From: Eopsaltria australis
Lineage: Eukaryota > Chordata > Aves > Passeriformes > Petroicidae
Length of the DNA stretch: 64,000 bases
NCBI GenBank assembly: GCA_034509425.1
Contig: JAVTVJ010001186.1
Span: 1-64,000, forward strand
Direction of reading: 5' to 3'
Every line of letters starts with the position of its first letter. Position 1 is the stretch's first letter. Below the pieces are notes generated by a model. It was not told the DNA's origin and made no database searches. It was given only the letters and a program-made list of their open reading frames with translations. This document shows positions 25,283 through 56,851 of this stretch, piece after piece. The translations under genes were made by a program, and so were the position numbers.

Positions 25283-28200
25283 GATAGGAATTACTACTGC
25301 AAAGGCATGAAAAGTAGAAATTAAGAACTCTGTGGAAAGACTCCCTGGTCTTGACTGCTTTGTGTCCTCTGTATGTGTGTGTGTATGCTGTAATATTTAA
25401 TACAACTATTTTAAACTGTATTTCTAGTCTTAAGTGCTCTTACTTTAGGAATTCAGTGCAACTAAAACCTATTACCCTGAATATGGGTATGTACATGTAG
25501 ATAATGTGCAACACCTACCAAGGAAACTAGGATGGATTGCAGGATGTAAAACCCCTTCCTCTTTTCTCACTTATGCAAACAGAGTTGATGCTTTAGGAAG
25601 TGGATCATATGATGAATGAGCATTACATAATTTGGTGTTATACTGGGACTGAAGAGACCAGTTACCACAGTGGTACAATTAATAAAAACCAGATATGTAC
25701 TTTGTTTTTAAAGGTGCTCTGAAAACTGCATATGCTCAGCCAGAGACAAGGTATTTAGCACTCTGACAAGATTAATTCTGTCAACCAGATGGTTATTAAA
25801 CTGCTAAGGACACCAGTTTGTGGGCATCTGAGAGGACCCCAGCACAATTCAGGCACTTATGTGGCTGATGCTCCTGCTTTGTAGAAGCAGCCAAAAGTCC
25901 CAGACTCAGGTGAGGATTCCTCAAGCCAGGACTGGGGCTGGAGGCTCAGCACACCTCTGATTTGTAGCTCCTTTCTCCAGAAGCTTCAGAGATAGACTCA
26001 AGAATTGAACAACAGTCAGGAAAACAGCATGACCAGCCAACAGACAGTTGGAAAACCACTGGTGTACTTAACTTTGAAACACAGTCAGCTTCCCCAAGAA
26101 TGTGGTTAAGACATGGGAACACAAGGATCACAGCATAGTGAGAACTCAGCAAAACTGCAATCATCTTCTATTTCTATTCCAGACTTCTTATACAATTGCA
26201 AGAAGCTGTCTGCTCAGGCTTTGCCTAATTTCCACATCTGCAAAATCAACTCAAAACATGAAGGAGAATCTGAGGTTTAATTTAAAAATGGAACTGTCTT
26301 GCAAAGAGAGACTGGTGAGGGTGATGTATGGGCATGGTGGAAGATTACGAGGAGCTGTACCACACATCAGCAAGTCTGTGATAGCAACAAGCATTCACTG
26401 CGTGTGGAGCACCATTAATTCACTGCTCTATGCAGGTCTGTTAATGCCAGCTACTGCTGTTATGAATAAATCCAGCCTCTGCACTGAAGAAAACAGCAGA
26501 GCTTTGTAATGGCTTTCCAATCAGAGCACCCTAGAGCTCTGGGATATGTGCCTTGGCTTCTTCAGTAAAAATTCATCACCAGAAAGGCTTGAACTTCCCT
26601 GCTGTGTTGCTGGCAAACATTATGCAGACTAATAGCAAAGCAATGTGCAGATGTTACTACATGAAAAGAATTGTCACTCTCTAACTATCACTGCATTTAG
26701 CATAAGGTTTATCCATCAAATACACATTCTGAAATCAGAGAAGGCTGATCTGATTTACTGGGCAGAAATCTTCAACCAGTAGTAACTCCTGCCTCAAAAT
26801 CTTTCTTTAGGCAGGGGGCCTCTTTGAAGAGATACTAATTCTGATTTATGGCTTTCAAGTGACAGGGAATTCACAACATCACTAGGGAAAAGCAGGATGC
26901 CTTGGTCTTGCTTTGTATAGGGAATTTTATGCACCGACTTACAGAGTTCTAGTAAGTCAGGAAGAACAGAGGCATGGAGTGTCCCCACAGGACAAAAGAG
27001 AGTTAAAGGTGTACCCAAGAACTGACTTAAAACTTTGATCTCCATTCAGGTGCCAGGGAGCAAAGAAGGAAGGAAAGCACTGGGTTAGAAGTTGTAACTA
27101 TGGGGCAAGTCTCAGGAAACCCCTAGTCAGAAGCCAGTTGTGGCCTGGGAGCAAACCATTCTCCTCACCAGTGTCTGCACAGGCAGAGCAGCAGAACCCG
27201 AAGCCCCTGAAGCATGTCACTTGGAGGCACCTTTAGGCAGCATACAAGATAGCCAACCCATTTTTAGACATACTAATGACCTCTGGCACATCAGCTTTGC
27301 TCAGGTCACCAGGACAGACGTTATTACCCTCAGATGCCAACCACAGTTTCACTTGTTTATGTTGCACCTTTACACGTATCTGCTTTACTCTTCCCCCACT
27401 CATTTCCAATTGGATTATTGTTACAGAAGCAGAGGTTCTCACCATCCTCCTTCACTGTGAGAAGAATGCGGTATTACTACCTCTACACAGAACTCAAAAG
27501 ATGTTTGTGGTGAAGCAGAAAGCTTTTTGGCACAGCACAAGGAAATCTTAACTTACCAGGAATGGTCAAAGACTTTGCTTCCTCAGTATGAACCAGCCTA
27601 GTGTATTTTAGGATAAGAATATTAGGAATCGCGTAGTTTTGTTCTCATCTTCTCAGATAAAGCTACAACTCAGAATGCTTTCAATGTTAGGTAATCTCAA
27701 GTTTTTTCAGTAATTAAACAGTTTTGGTGTGTGTAATTGACAAAATGAAGTGCACAAAATGTCTGTATCCAGTGAGATGGAGAAATATAGCACTTGGCTG
27801 TTTTATAGGTGAAATTAAATATAGCAATTCTTTTCCAAACGTAAATGCAAGCAGAAAGAAAACAAAACCAGATTGTTACATGTTGTAGTGGTCACTTCTG
27901 TAAATTTAGAAGTTGTATGCCTGTTAAAACAAAAAAGGCTTGAAATAGCTTTCTAAGAAAATGTGTATTTTGCTTGAGCCTAGTAGTTAAGACACCAGGC
28001 AAAAATATGGTTATGGGAAGGAGGAGTAATGTCCATCCATGTACACACACATGTTCTGGAAACCACAACTTAGATTCCCAGCTGGAGCTCTGACGCGGCC
28101 AATGACCTTACTGTTTGCTACAGTTGTTTCTCATGCAAAAGGTATTCCAGTATAGGGAAGCACAGGGCAAAGGTGTGATGAGACAGCAGAAGTAACTTCA

Positions 28201-31200
28201 TTATCGCCTGTAGTTTTACTTGTGTGTCACTGCAAGAGCATCTATGTCATGCAGTCTAAGTGGCTAAAGACCATAATAAAATCACAGCTTTCTCCATTTG
28301 TTCCTAAGTGTGCACCAGCACTTGGATTATGGACCACATCTCCCCACATTCTTGTAGGTAGCCAACGGTTTCCAGAACCCCTGGCCTTTGGACATCTTCC
28401 AGAAGCCAGTGTACCCTAGGAATCATGCCAGAAGCAGCTGGAACAGCACAGTATGTCCGAGCTGTGTGCCTGACAAAAAGAAAGTTGGGATATCCCAGTA
28501 TCTGTTACTGCTATGACTGGATGATCACTCCTACAACTGTGCGTGGAGGCTGGGGAGGCACAGCGAGCAGCCACAACAGCAACATGAACACGCAAGGATC
28601 TGCTGGTGCAAGGCAAGAGCAGGCTGCAACTATAAATCCCTGGGGGGGGATCATGGAGACTATCAGTGCACATGGGGCCTGACACACACATGTAACTGCC
28701 CCTTCCAGAACAACGAGTTGGTCATAATGCTACATGGTGGTATGCTACTCTGTATCTTTATTAGTGTTTTGTAATTCACACAAAAAATATTTTCTGGATA
28801 GTAGCAGTTACTGATTTCTAAAAAAATTATCCATGCCTTTTAGTATTCAAATTTTATTAGATTCTGGTCAAATGAAACTTGCTGGAGTTGGAAGAAAGTA
28901 TTGCATAGCATTTGAACAGTTTAGTTTTAAAAAACACACAAAGGCTGTTATTTCCAGGCAAAATTTATTTAAAAAATCTTGGTTTTTGAGAATGATAGTT
29001 TAATAAACTGGTTGCTTAGTTGTTTTTCTACTCCAATATTAATTTAGAATGGATTAAGATCTGCACTGTCTATTAGGGAAAGGCATCAATTACACCTTTC
29101 TGAGGAGGTTAATTTTTTTAAGTGAAGCACAAAAGTGTGGCATGACACAGGTTTGCCCTGAACTCCCCAGTGTTGCATTTGCACGCTCTTCATTGCCCCT
29201 TTTTAGCACAATGCCATGAAATGCCACTTACAAACGTTATTCTTTCTAAGCCCCCTGCCACTGGATGCAGTACAGCATTTTTTTCCTACTCAGAATTTCA
29301 TTACATGATGTCTCAGATTTTCAATCACAGCTCATACCTCTACCTTAGAAACAAGTGACATGGACGGTTAACTTAGGTGATGCTAAGGAAACTGTGTGCT
29401 GGGAGAAAAGGAGACAGCAGTGTATCCCAGCATATTTCACATTTCAGAGATTCAGGTAACCAGCCACCAGCAGGCAGTCTGGTGCTGGCTGGGAGGCGCT
29501 GAGTCTTACTGGAGTTAAAGAGTGACAAATGGAAGAAGGAAAGCCTGATATCCCCAAGTTACCAGATAAGGTCTATAGGAAAGCAGTTCTATAGGAATAT
29601 GAGGTCAAACAGGCTCAGGCTGATAGTCAACCTGGTTCTCCATTCTTACAACAGAACTTGAAGCTTGCAGAGTGATGACTCTCAGAGAGACAAGCAAGCA
29701 CTAGGTTAAGATCAGACAGTTGTTATCATATCTGACCATCTGCCGTATTTCTCTGTCACACACAACCTCTAGCACCAGGAAAAGCTGAGCTGGTTGTAAA
29801 TCAGAATTTCAATTCCTGCAATTAAGTCCAATAGATTAAAATCAGTTTCTACCATCATATATAAAGATGAAAAAGATGGTGGCACTTTCTGGACTATTGA
29901 CTTCTTCAGGATGCTGAAGTGAGAACACCAGAGGAAGCTCCTGAACCTACAGGTAAATTTAGAGTAGCAAGAAAAGGACAGTTTTACATTTGTCAACTCA
30001 GCAGCAGACTTCTTCAGGACTGCCAGATTGCCACAACTGTTAATTATCTGTTAATTTTCTTTGACAGTGAACGTTTTCTTTAAAAAAAAAATTAATTCAC
30101 AGATGACAAGTCCACGCAGGACAGCATAAGTAAACATTCTTTGAGGGTACCTGCCTACCAGAGTGGCCCAAAGTGGAGATTTCCCCAAATCAAAGCACAC
30201 AGCTTTGATATATACCTGTTGTGTAAATGAGCTTAGCTTAACTATCAGTGCCAAAGGAACAATTCTCCTGTGATATGCAATAAACTACACAACAGTAAAG
30301 CATTCTAATTAAGAGTAAAGTGCCTCCTCTCCTTCTTCCATCTCTGCAGATCATTCTGCTCAGATCATGGTAATGAATGCTGTTACTCTGAAGCTACCTG
30401 GGCACAATTTGAGCCGGCAGAACAAGAAGAAATGGTTATAGTGCTAACAGCCTCTGTGCTGTCCACACAGCAAGACCCTCAAAAAATCGTTGTGCAGGAC
30501 CTGCCAGCCCATGGATTTGTTTATTTGGAAGGAAGAGACAGAACCCTCCTTCCCACCCTGGCCTTTTATTTGAAAGGAGTTTTTTAAAAGAAATAAATAT
30601 AAATTTTCTGAGTAAGTTGCCAACAAAGAAGAAAAAAAGATTGGAAATACTAGAATGGAACTCAGAGATGATATGAGTCTTGTTCAACAGCATCAAAGCT
30701 CTACTTAGGAAAACCTGAAAATGAGAAATTGGCATCATGTGATGAAAAAAAATTTGGCTAAATAGAGTTCTCTCACTAGCAAGACCAGAGCTGCTTCAGG
30801 AATCTTCCTGGTAGTGGTGGGCTACAGGAGGAATCAGTCTAATTCCCAGGTCTTTGAGAAGATTAATAAAAGGTTTTCCTAGCAGTGCTATTTTGGAGCA
30901 AAAAGAGACTGCAGCCATGCATGTCTTTTCTAGAGCCACTCATACTACTGGATACCAGCAAGGTGTGTGTCAAAATACAGCCTGCCAAAAGTGTTCGAAG
31001 CACTCTGTTTAGTTCTCCGACAAGTTCTTCTGTCTCAACATGATAAACCATATGCAGAAATATCCCTGGCTTATCCTGTAATTCTATTACAGGCTTATGG
31101 AGAGAATAGCTTAACTCAGAGACAAAGTTGACATATCTGAGTATAAAATGCGAGGGGGAGGAGAGGAATTAAAAGAAAACCAGACCCAATGATAGCCTCT

Positions 31201-31836
31201 TTTGTAATGACCCCTTCCTTCTCTTGAAGTATTACTCTGTAAAAGAACCATTACACTGAAGCATAAACATTTGTGAAGCAGAAGAAATGGCTAAGTGAGC
31301 AGTGCACATGCAGTAATTCAAGAGAACATGAACAGTAACAAAAGCCAAGAATATGGTAAAAGCAAAGAATTGGCAGTGTTGCCTGGAGCACATCAAGGCC
31401 ACACTACATATAGAAAAATACCAAAACCACAAAACAACGGCATGTTACAACTCAATGCTGAACCTTCTTTGCCAGAACAAAAAGGCTTCTGGGATCACAC
31501 AGTATTGGCATTAATCAAGAGCCAGAGAGACAGAGGAGTATGTGATAGTGAGCAGTCCTTGTTCACCATGCTACTACAAGTAATCTTGGCATCTACAAAA
31601 AAAGGAAATCAGTTTTGTTTAAAACAGAGAGCACCTTTCTGCATGGTGTGCTCATACATGAGTTTTGCTACATTTATTGTGGCAGCAAAATGGAAGACGA
31701 AAACAACATTCTAGTTCAATTATATAAACACTACCAGGACAATGCATAGAAGGCACTCAAATTCCATCAAGTCTAAGCCATCACATTTGCAAAGAGGAGA
31801 ATCAACCTTTCAGGAATGAAAGGAAGGAGAAGGAGG

Positions 31837-32281
31837 TGTCTTCACGTACAAACTGATGGTAGATAAGGCCAGACAGAGAGGTGAAAGAAGAAGTGGGAGG
31901 AACCATAAATTCCATAGGGATTTCACTAATTGATGCAGACTGTTATTCATCCAAGACTCTGCTAAACCTCTGGATTTAAAGAAAAAGAACAGACATAAGG
32001 AAAAAGAAAAACAGGGGTGTGTTTTATACATTAGAAGGGGGTCTTAAGTATTAGGCATTTCAGGAAGTCTGTACCTCTCAAGTACCTCAGCCAATGGGAG
32101 AAGAGAGAGAGACATGCAGCCAGGAAGTTATGATAAAAAGGAGTCTCCATCCCCTAAAAGTTTGAGACACCCCGGGGAAAATGTCCCATGGCTTCTCCCT
32201 TTATTCAAATAAAGTTACATGACTCCTCTGTCTCCTTTTTGGACATAAACCTCTAGTGTTTGTGGATTAATTTTCCTGACA
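31837..32281 (+). mobile_element. LTR, copy A, with polypurine tract at its 5' edge
   Basis: 445 bp beginning TGTC and ending GACA (inverted termini). LTR signals occur in order: CCAAT at 32091-32095, TGATAAAAAG at 32131-32140 as a TATA-like box, and AATAAA at 32208-32213. A 19-nt all-purine run (31818-31836) abuts the TGTC, as expected for the polypurine primer tract left of a 3' LTR. Flanks GGAGG and GGAAG would be a 4/5 duplication if it is a solo LTR. Confidence 0.7.
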
Positions 32282-33289
32282 GGAAGAAACAGCAGTAACT
32301 CATGATAAAAAGATGATGAAGGCAGAAGGGAAAAGGCATTTACATTTTGTTCCTGTTTGCTAAGGTGTACAACTGAGAGTTTTGCACAAGCATGCACACT
32401 GCATGCTCCAGACAAACACTGTGTGATGTGGTTCTGAACAGAAGCCAAACAGATAGCAGCAGCTGTATATTCAGTAAGATGGTGTGATTAGAGACAAGAT
32501 TGTCAATGCTATAGCATGATTACCATGATATAAAGCTTACAAACTAACCAAGTCACAAATTTAACATTACTTAGATGACTAACTGCATGACTGCATATTA
32601 TATTCACCACAAGTCCCAAATATTTCTTCCAGAGTTCTGACCTGTCAAAAAATTAAATAAAACCATCCAAAAGCCTGAGATTGAGAAAAAAATGTTGTGC
32701 TGATCCTTTTTCTAATCTTATCTTACTTTGTGATGCACATACATTTTATCTGTGCACACCATAACTAAGAGCAAGAAAATTTTTGTCCCTGACACAGGTG
32801 GTTTCACTCAGCTCCACTCAACTGACACAATTCAGCTGAACTCAACTGAAAACACGACTTACTGCACACACTCATGGTATAGAACAGGGACTAACTGTAC
32901 ACACAGAGCACAGTCCAAATTGCTGTGTGGGAGCTGGAGGGAAACAGCTCCTGTACTTGTATTATATAAAAAAATTGCACTTTGTGAGCATCTGCTGTGG
33001 CATACATGCATACAAGACAATAGTCTTGGTCATAAAATATCCTCTCACTTTGTTTTGCCAATTGACAGGGGCAATTTAAAGGACACAGACACCAATGGAA
33101 AGAATGGTCTTATTTTACTATGAGTATTAAGGCAACACAAAAGTAAAATGATACATTCAATAAAACAATAAGCTTACTACACACTGCGCTTCAGCAACAT
33201 GCAAAAATAAGCAGGGTAATGCACCTAATCATTACCACACAAGAGAAAGGATAATGATTTAGAAAGATGAATCACCAATTGCCCAAATA

Positions 33290-33790
33290 CTTTACCGTCA
33301 TCCAGAGTCCAAAATTGCTGAGGAGCCCCATTTCACAGTAAGGACCTGAAGAACCCTTCCTGGCAACTGGAAAAACCCTATGGGGTGTGTCCACTCGTAG
33401 ATGAGGTCTCCAGATTCACCCTGAAAGGGGGTCCAGCTTTTATAGGCCCAAATTAGCAGTCAAAGTGACTTGCAGAAGCATACTTCCCTCCCAACTGGGG
33501 CCAGGGCTTGGCCAGAGCCCACGCCTTGGCTGGGAGGGTTTTCCTTAAAATACCCTACAAACAAGCCCCTATTAATGCCGCATGGGAAAGTTTCTTAAAA
33601 TGATACATTTCTTGCAGATAGTTGTACAAGGTTATGTGAAAGTTTCTAAAGCAGCCAGTTCGGTGATAAACAGATAGCATAAGCATCTCAGTCATCTGTT
33701 TTTAGCTAAACAATACTGATGGTATTAGTCACATAATGCCCAGGATTCATCTCTTAAGTCAGCTCTGAGCACATCCCACTTCAAACCCAC
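33290..33790 (-). mobile_element. Possible diverged LTR/ERV promoter fragment
   Basis: On the minus strand a TATAAAAGCTGG box (about 33437-33448) is preceded by GC-richer sequence and followed by ACCTCATCTACGAGTGGACA-type sequence, resembling a U3/R junction. I could not find matching termini, a polyadenylation signal or target-site duplications, so the boundaries and the call are tentative. Confidence 0.3.
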
Positions 33791-35329
33791 TCTTAGAGAG
33801 CACAGTAACCATGTTCTGTACATTAATACACTGACTGCCCATTTTACTTGGTACCTACTCTACAACTTTGGTCAGCAGGAGCTTAGAGGATCGCTACTTT
33901 TTCTAGCGGAAAAGGTTTTCTTCAGGAAAGGGTATTGTCTAGACAGATACAGCTTTTTACAAGAAAGAAACTGTGTTACTCCCAAAGCAGAACTGACAAT
34001 ATGCTTAAGATTGTTACTGTCATGCAAACCTTATCTGTTACACCCAATAACAGGGATAATGCCTTTTTCAGTGACTGTTCTAGGGGCTGTTCAGTTTTAG
34101 TTTTAAGGACCAGTTAGAAAGATATGCCAGATAAACAAATGCAAAAAACTTTACATTACTCCTACATCCCTCTTCCCTATTTAATTAACATATTCTGAAC
34201 CTGCGCCAGTGAGAAGTAGTACTGTCATTAGCTTAATCTCTAGCCTGCAATGAGAAGGATGATGTTTGATTAAACAGACAATAAAAACTTGTAAAACTAA
34301 TGTTAATTGATAAAACTTTTCTCTACACTTGCAATTAGATCTTAGGAAATCTGATTTTCAACTGACAACAACCAATACAGAACACAGTAGGCTACTGGGA
34401 AACTACTAACTCTTCTCACTTACAAGGCCTAATACTTTATATTAGTTCAAGTAGCAGCAAAATGAAGGAACGTATGAGAAGGATGATGGTTGCTGTTTCT
34501 CTACAAGCCTCAAAGTGTTGCACTACAACACTTGCCACAAAATTAGGAAAGAGAATGCTGAATGTGGTTCAGAGGCAGAAAGATGACAATGGCTCAGCAG
34601 GTATCCCTGAGATCCACTGCACAACAGCAGTGGGCACACTTTTAAGACGTAGAAACAGCATATGTAGGCTTGGTTCTCTCCACTGCAGAAGTTTGGTTAC
34701 CCAGCAGAAACTGTCCTACCTCTCCATGCTGAAATTCAGGCAAAGCTGGGTACAGTGTCTGCACTATGGATCGTTCTACAAACACAGGCTGACAGGAGGA
34801 CTAGTTTAGTATAGTTTCCCCAGCTGGATTTTCCTCCTCTGTCTCTCACTGCAATCTTTGAAGGAAACAGTATTTCTGTGCTCTCAGGTAACTTCTCCTG
34901 CACGACTGGAATAGGAAAAAAACCTCTCCAAACAATTCACATTCAACCTGCACATCATACTATTTTCAAGGCAGTGGATGTCTCTTTGGAGAAGTCTTAA
35001 TGCATGACTGCTGAGAGAGCATATGCAAATTCATTTGTTAATACTTGAGCCCACTAACTGGAACAAAAAACCATCCTACTCTTTCCTCACATTTTTATTA
35101 TAGGTCTGGAAGACCATCATATATGTTCATTTAAGCTGCATGTGAGAAGAAAGTGTTATTTGTAGTTTTCCCCCTTAGGATATACATCTGTTCAGGATAG
35201 CATGTAATTCAGCACAGAGGTTCTGCAAAATTAGTCTGTGTACACCTGTAGCCTGTAAGCAGTTTTGACAGTTATTGTCTCAGAGCACAACTCAAAGGAC
35301 AAGACAGCAAACCAGACAAAGTAATCTTC

Positions 35330-35507
35330 TTTTTTTCTCAGTAATGTTTTTATTGTAAAAAGAAGGGTTAATGAAACTTGCTTCAGTAAGGAAATAGTAA
35401 ATTATTACTTTACATATTAAAATATTAGAAAATAATCATCCAGCGACTACTACAGCGTTTTATCAAGGGCTGGGACTCCACGCATTTTCACTCATCATCC
35501 ACAGCAA
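35330..35507 (-). other. CDK7: CDK7 3'UTR with polyadenylation signal
   Basis: AATAAA on the minus strand at 35349-35354 lies about 155 nt past the stop codon. A short AT-rich 3'UTR is inferred. The actual cleavage site is not visible. Confidence 0.7.
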
Positions 35508-54577
<19,070 letters not shown>

Positions 54578-54789
54578 GGCAGGCGGGGCGCGGGGCAGGA
54601 GCCGGTGGGGGGATGCCGGGGCGCAGCGGCCGCGCTGCTCGGCGCTTTAACCCGCGGCCCCGCCGCTTCCGGCCCCGCCCGGCCCGGCCCCTGCGCGCGC
54701 AGCGGCCCCCGCCAGGCGCAGGCGCCGTTCCCTCACGGAGCGGCCCGCAGCGCAGGTGTGCCCCGCTCTCCCGCTGTCCCTGCCTGCTG

Positions 54790-56770
54790 CGGGCTCAGCA
54801 GCTCATCCAGAAACTACTTCTGGTTTGACTCTGATCTCACGTCTGACATTCAGGGGAAATTCTGCATGCTCTCTGCGTAGAGAGATAGTTTTTAAATATA
54901 AAAGTATTATTCTCTAGAAAGGGTGGTCTCAGGCACTTCGTTAGATTCTTCTGGAAATTCTTAATTATACTCCTATAGTTTCTTCACTATGAACAATTAC
55001 CTACAATACAGTACTTAAAACTACCATTCAATAGCCATGAAAGGTAAATACTGGAGAAATTCTCACTTCGAAATCAATTTCCCTTCATGCCCAAGCTTTG
55101 CTGCTGTTTAATAAATTAGTCTGTAAGATCAACAAAGCTGTGTAACTGTAAAGAACAGACATCATCTCTGAGAGCACTTCAGTGTCCCTTTCCTGCCTGT
55201 GAGATCATTCCCAGTGAGACACCCAGGTGAGTCAGTCTTACCCCAATCCTTGGAAAAGTTGGTGGTGTGCCTCATACTGGAGGCCATCTCTGTCTATTGT
55301 GGATGACAAGAAGAAGGTGATCAGGAACAGTAGCATAGCTTCACAAAAGGTAAGTCTTGCTTGACCAACCTGATTGCCCTCTGCAAGGAAACAACTACCT
55401 GCATGGGTAGGGGAAGAACAGTGGATATTGTCTACTTGATGTCAGTAGGGATTTCAACACAGTCTCTTACAACATCCTCATACAAAAACTCAGGGATGCG
55501 AGCTGGATGAGTGGTCAGTGAAGTGGATTGAGAACTGCCTGAACAACAGATCCCATCAAAATCAGTGGCACAGTGTCTAGTTGGAGTCGCCAGTGGTGTC
55601 CCTCAAGATTCAACACTACTGTTTAACTTACTCATCTGTGACTTGGATGAAGGGGCAGATGCCTGCTCAGCAAATTCACTGAGAACACAAAGCTGGGAGG
55701 AATGGCCAACACCCCAGTGCTGTGCAGCCCTTCAGAAGGACTTGACAGGTTGGAAAGATGGAGAAGACTGTTGGAAATTCAGCAAAGGCAAATGCAGGGC
55801 CCTGCACCTGGGGAGGAACAGCCGCAGGTACCAGCACAGGCTGGGGCTGACCTGCTGGGGAGCAGCTCTGCAGAGAAGGACCTGGGGGTGCTGCTGTCCA
55901 TGAGCCAGCAGAGTGTCCTTGTGGACAAGGAATCCAATGGGATCCTGGGGGACATTAGGAAGAGCATTGCCAGCAGGTCATGGAAGGTGATCCTGCCCCT
56001 GTACTCAGCTCTGGTGAGGCCTCATCTGGAGTCTGTGTTCAGTTCTGGGCTCCTCAGGACAAGAGAGACATGGAGCTCCTGGTTTGGGTCCAGCAGAGGG
56101 CAAGAAATATTACGAGGGGTCTGGAGCATCTCTCTTATGAGGGAAGGCAGAGGGAGCTGGGCCTGTTCAGCCTTGAGGAGATAGAGCTGAGAGGGGGCCT
56201 CATCAATGTCCATCTGTACCTGAAGGGAAATTGCCAAGAAAATGGAGCAGGCTGTTCTTGGTGGTGCTGAGCAATAGCACAAGAGGCAATGGGCAGATAT
56301 TGATGCACAGGAAGTTCCACCTGGACAAGAGAAAGAACTTCTTTGCTGTGAGGGTGACCGTGCACTGGAACAGATTGCCCAGAGCAAGTGTGGAATCTCT
56401 GTCACTGGAAATATTGAAGCACCATCTGGACACAATCCTGTGCCATGTGCTCTAGGATGACCCTGCTTGAGCAGGAAGGTCAGAAAAGATGACCCACTGT
56501 GGTTCCTTCCAACCGGACCCGTTCTGTGATTTTGTGATCTCAATCAGTCGAAAAATAAAATGACTCTGTTAGACTGTTGGCTTTTCAAATGGCTAATTAG
56601 AAAAATATTTTAATGGTGCAGACATCATATATATTCAATTGCTATTAGCCATCAACATAAAATCCTTCTCAGTCACAAAGCGGTATCTTGTGTGTTGTGT
56701 CAATCTTCTCACCCATCATCTGGGATTTTATTAAAGCTACTAGTATGCAATAATTTTTAGTATTAAGGAG
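54790..56770. other. CDK7-MRPS36 spacer
   Basis: 2 kb between the CDK7 promoter and the MRPS36 polyadenylation signal. About two thirds is a CR1 3' half (55235-56541). The remaining left part is AT-rich with nothing recognised. Confidence 0.8.
55235..56541 (+). mobile_element. CR1 LINE 3' half
   Basis: 1.3 kb of CR1 from within the reverse-transcriptase region to the 3' end. Translated relics include GVPQDS, LLFNLLICDLDEG and KGKCRALHLGRNS. The terminal GGTTCCTTCCAACCGG is followed by two copies of the CR1-type octamer (GTTCTGTG, ATTTTGTG). Frameshifted and inactive. The strand is opposite to the flanking genes. Open frames at 55565-55903 and 55702-56184 belong to this element. Confidence 0.93.
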
Positions 56771-56775
56771 ACACC

Positions 56776-56833
56776 TTTATTGTGAATATAATACCTCATT
56801 CTTCAACATTGGCCAATAAACTATCTTGTACAC
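56776..56833 (-). other. MRPS36: MRPS36 3'UTR with polyadenylation signal
   Basis: AATAAA on the minus strand at 56776-56781 lies about 55 nt after the stop codon, indicating a very short 3'UTR. Confidence 0.7.
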
Positions 56834-56851
56834 TTATTCTGGACCTCCACG
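56834..56851 (-). CDS. MRPS36: MRPS36 terminal coding exon 4 (18 nt)
   Basis: Acceptor TTTTGCAG, then RGGPE and TAA. It matches the conserved C-terminal pentapeptide of the family and joins in phase 0 after IIQ. Confidence 0.92.
   Translation of the reverse strand, partial: RGGPE

Larger units (their letters stand above)
24575..35330. other. SERINC5-CDK7 intergenic interval
   Basis: About 10.7 kb between the SERINC5 promoter and the CDK7 polyadenylation signal. I searched for exons of CCDC125, the human neighbour of CDK7, and for other coding exons on both strands and recognised none. The content that can be named is two copies of one LTR family (24932-25282 and 31837-32281) and a weaker LTR-like tract near 33.3-33.8 kb. 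The rest looks unique and non-coding. Confidence 0.7.

Noticed and set aside
31295..31714. 139-codon plus-strand frame as a new gene or retroviral remnant
   Set aside because: No recognised motif or promoter, and composition like the surrounding AT-rich DNA. Lying left of an LTR is not enough to call it retroviral.
24575..35330. Hidden CCDC125 or other exons between SERINC5 and CDK7
   Set aside because: Searched by eye on both strands for conserved coiled-coil or other coding blocks bounded by splice sites; none convincing. A spliced protein search would be decisive.
55565..56543. Open frames of 76-173 codons as host genes
   Set aside because: They are relics of CR1 ORF2 (plus) or its antisense, with frameshifts between frames.
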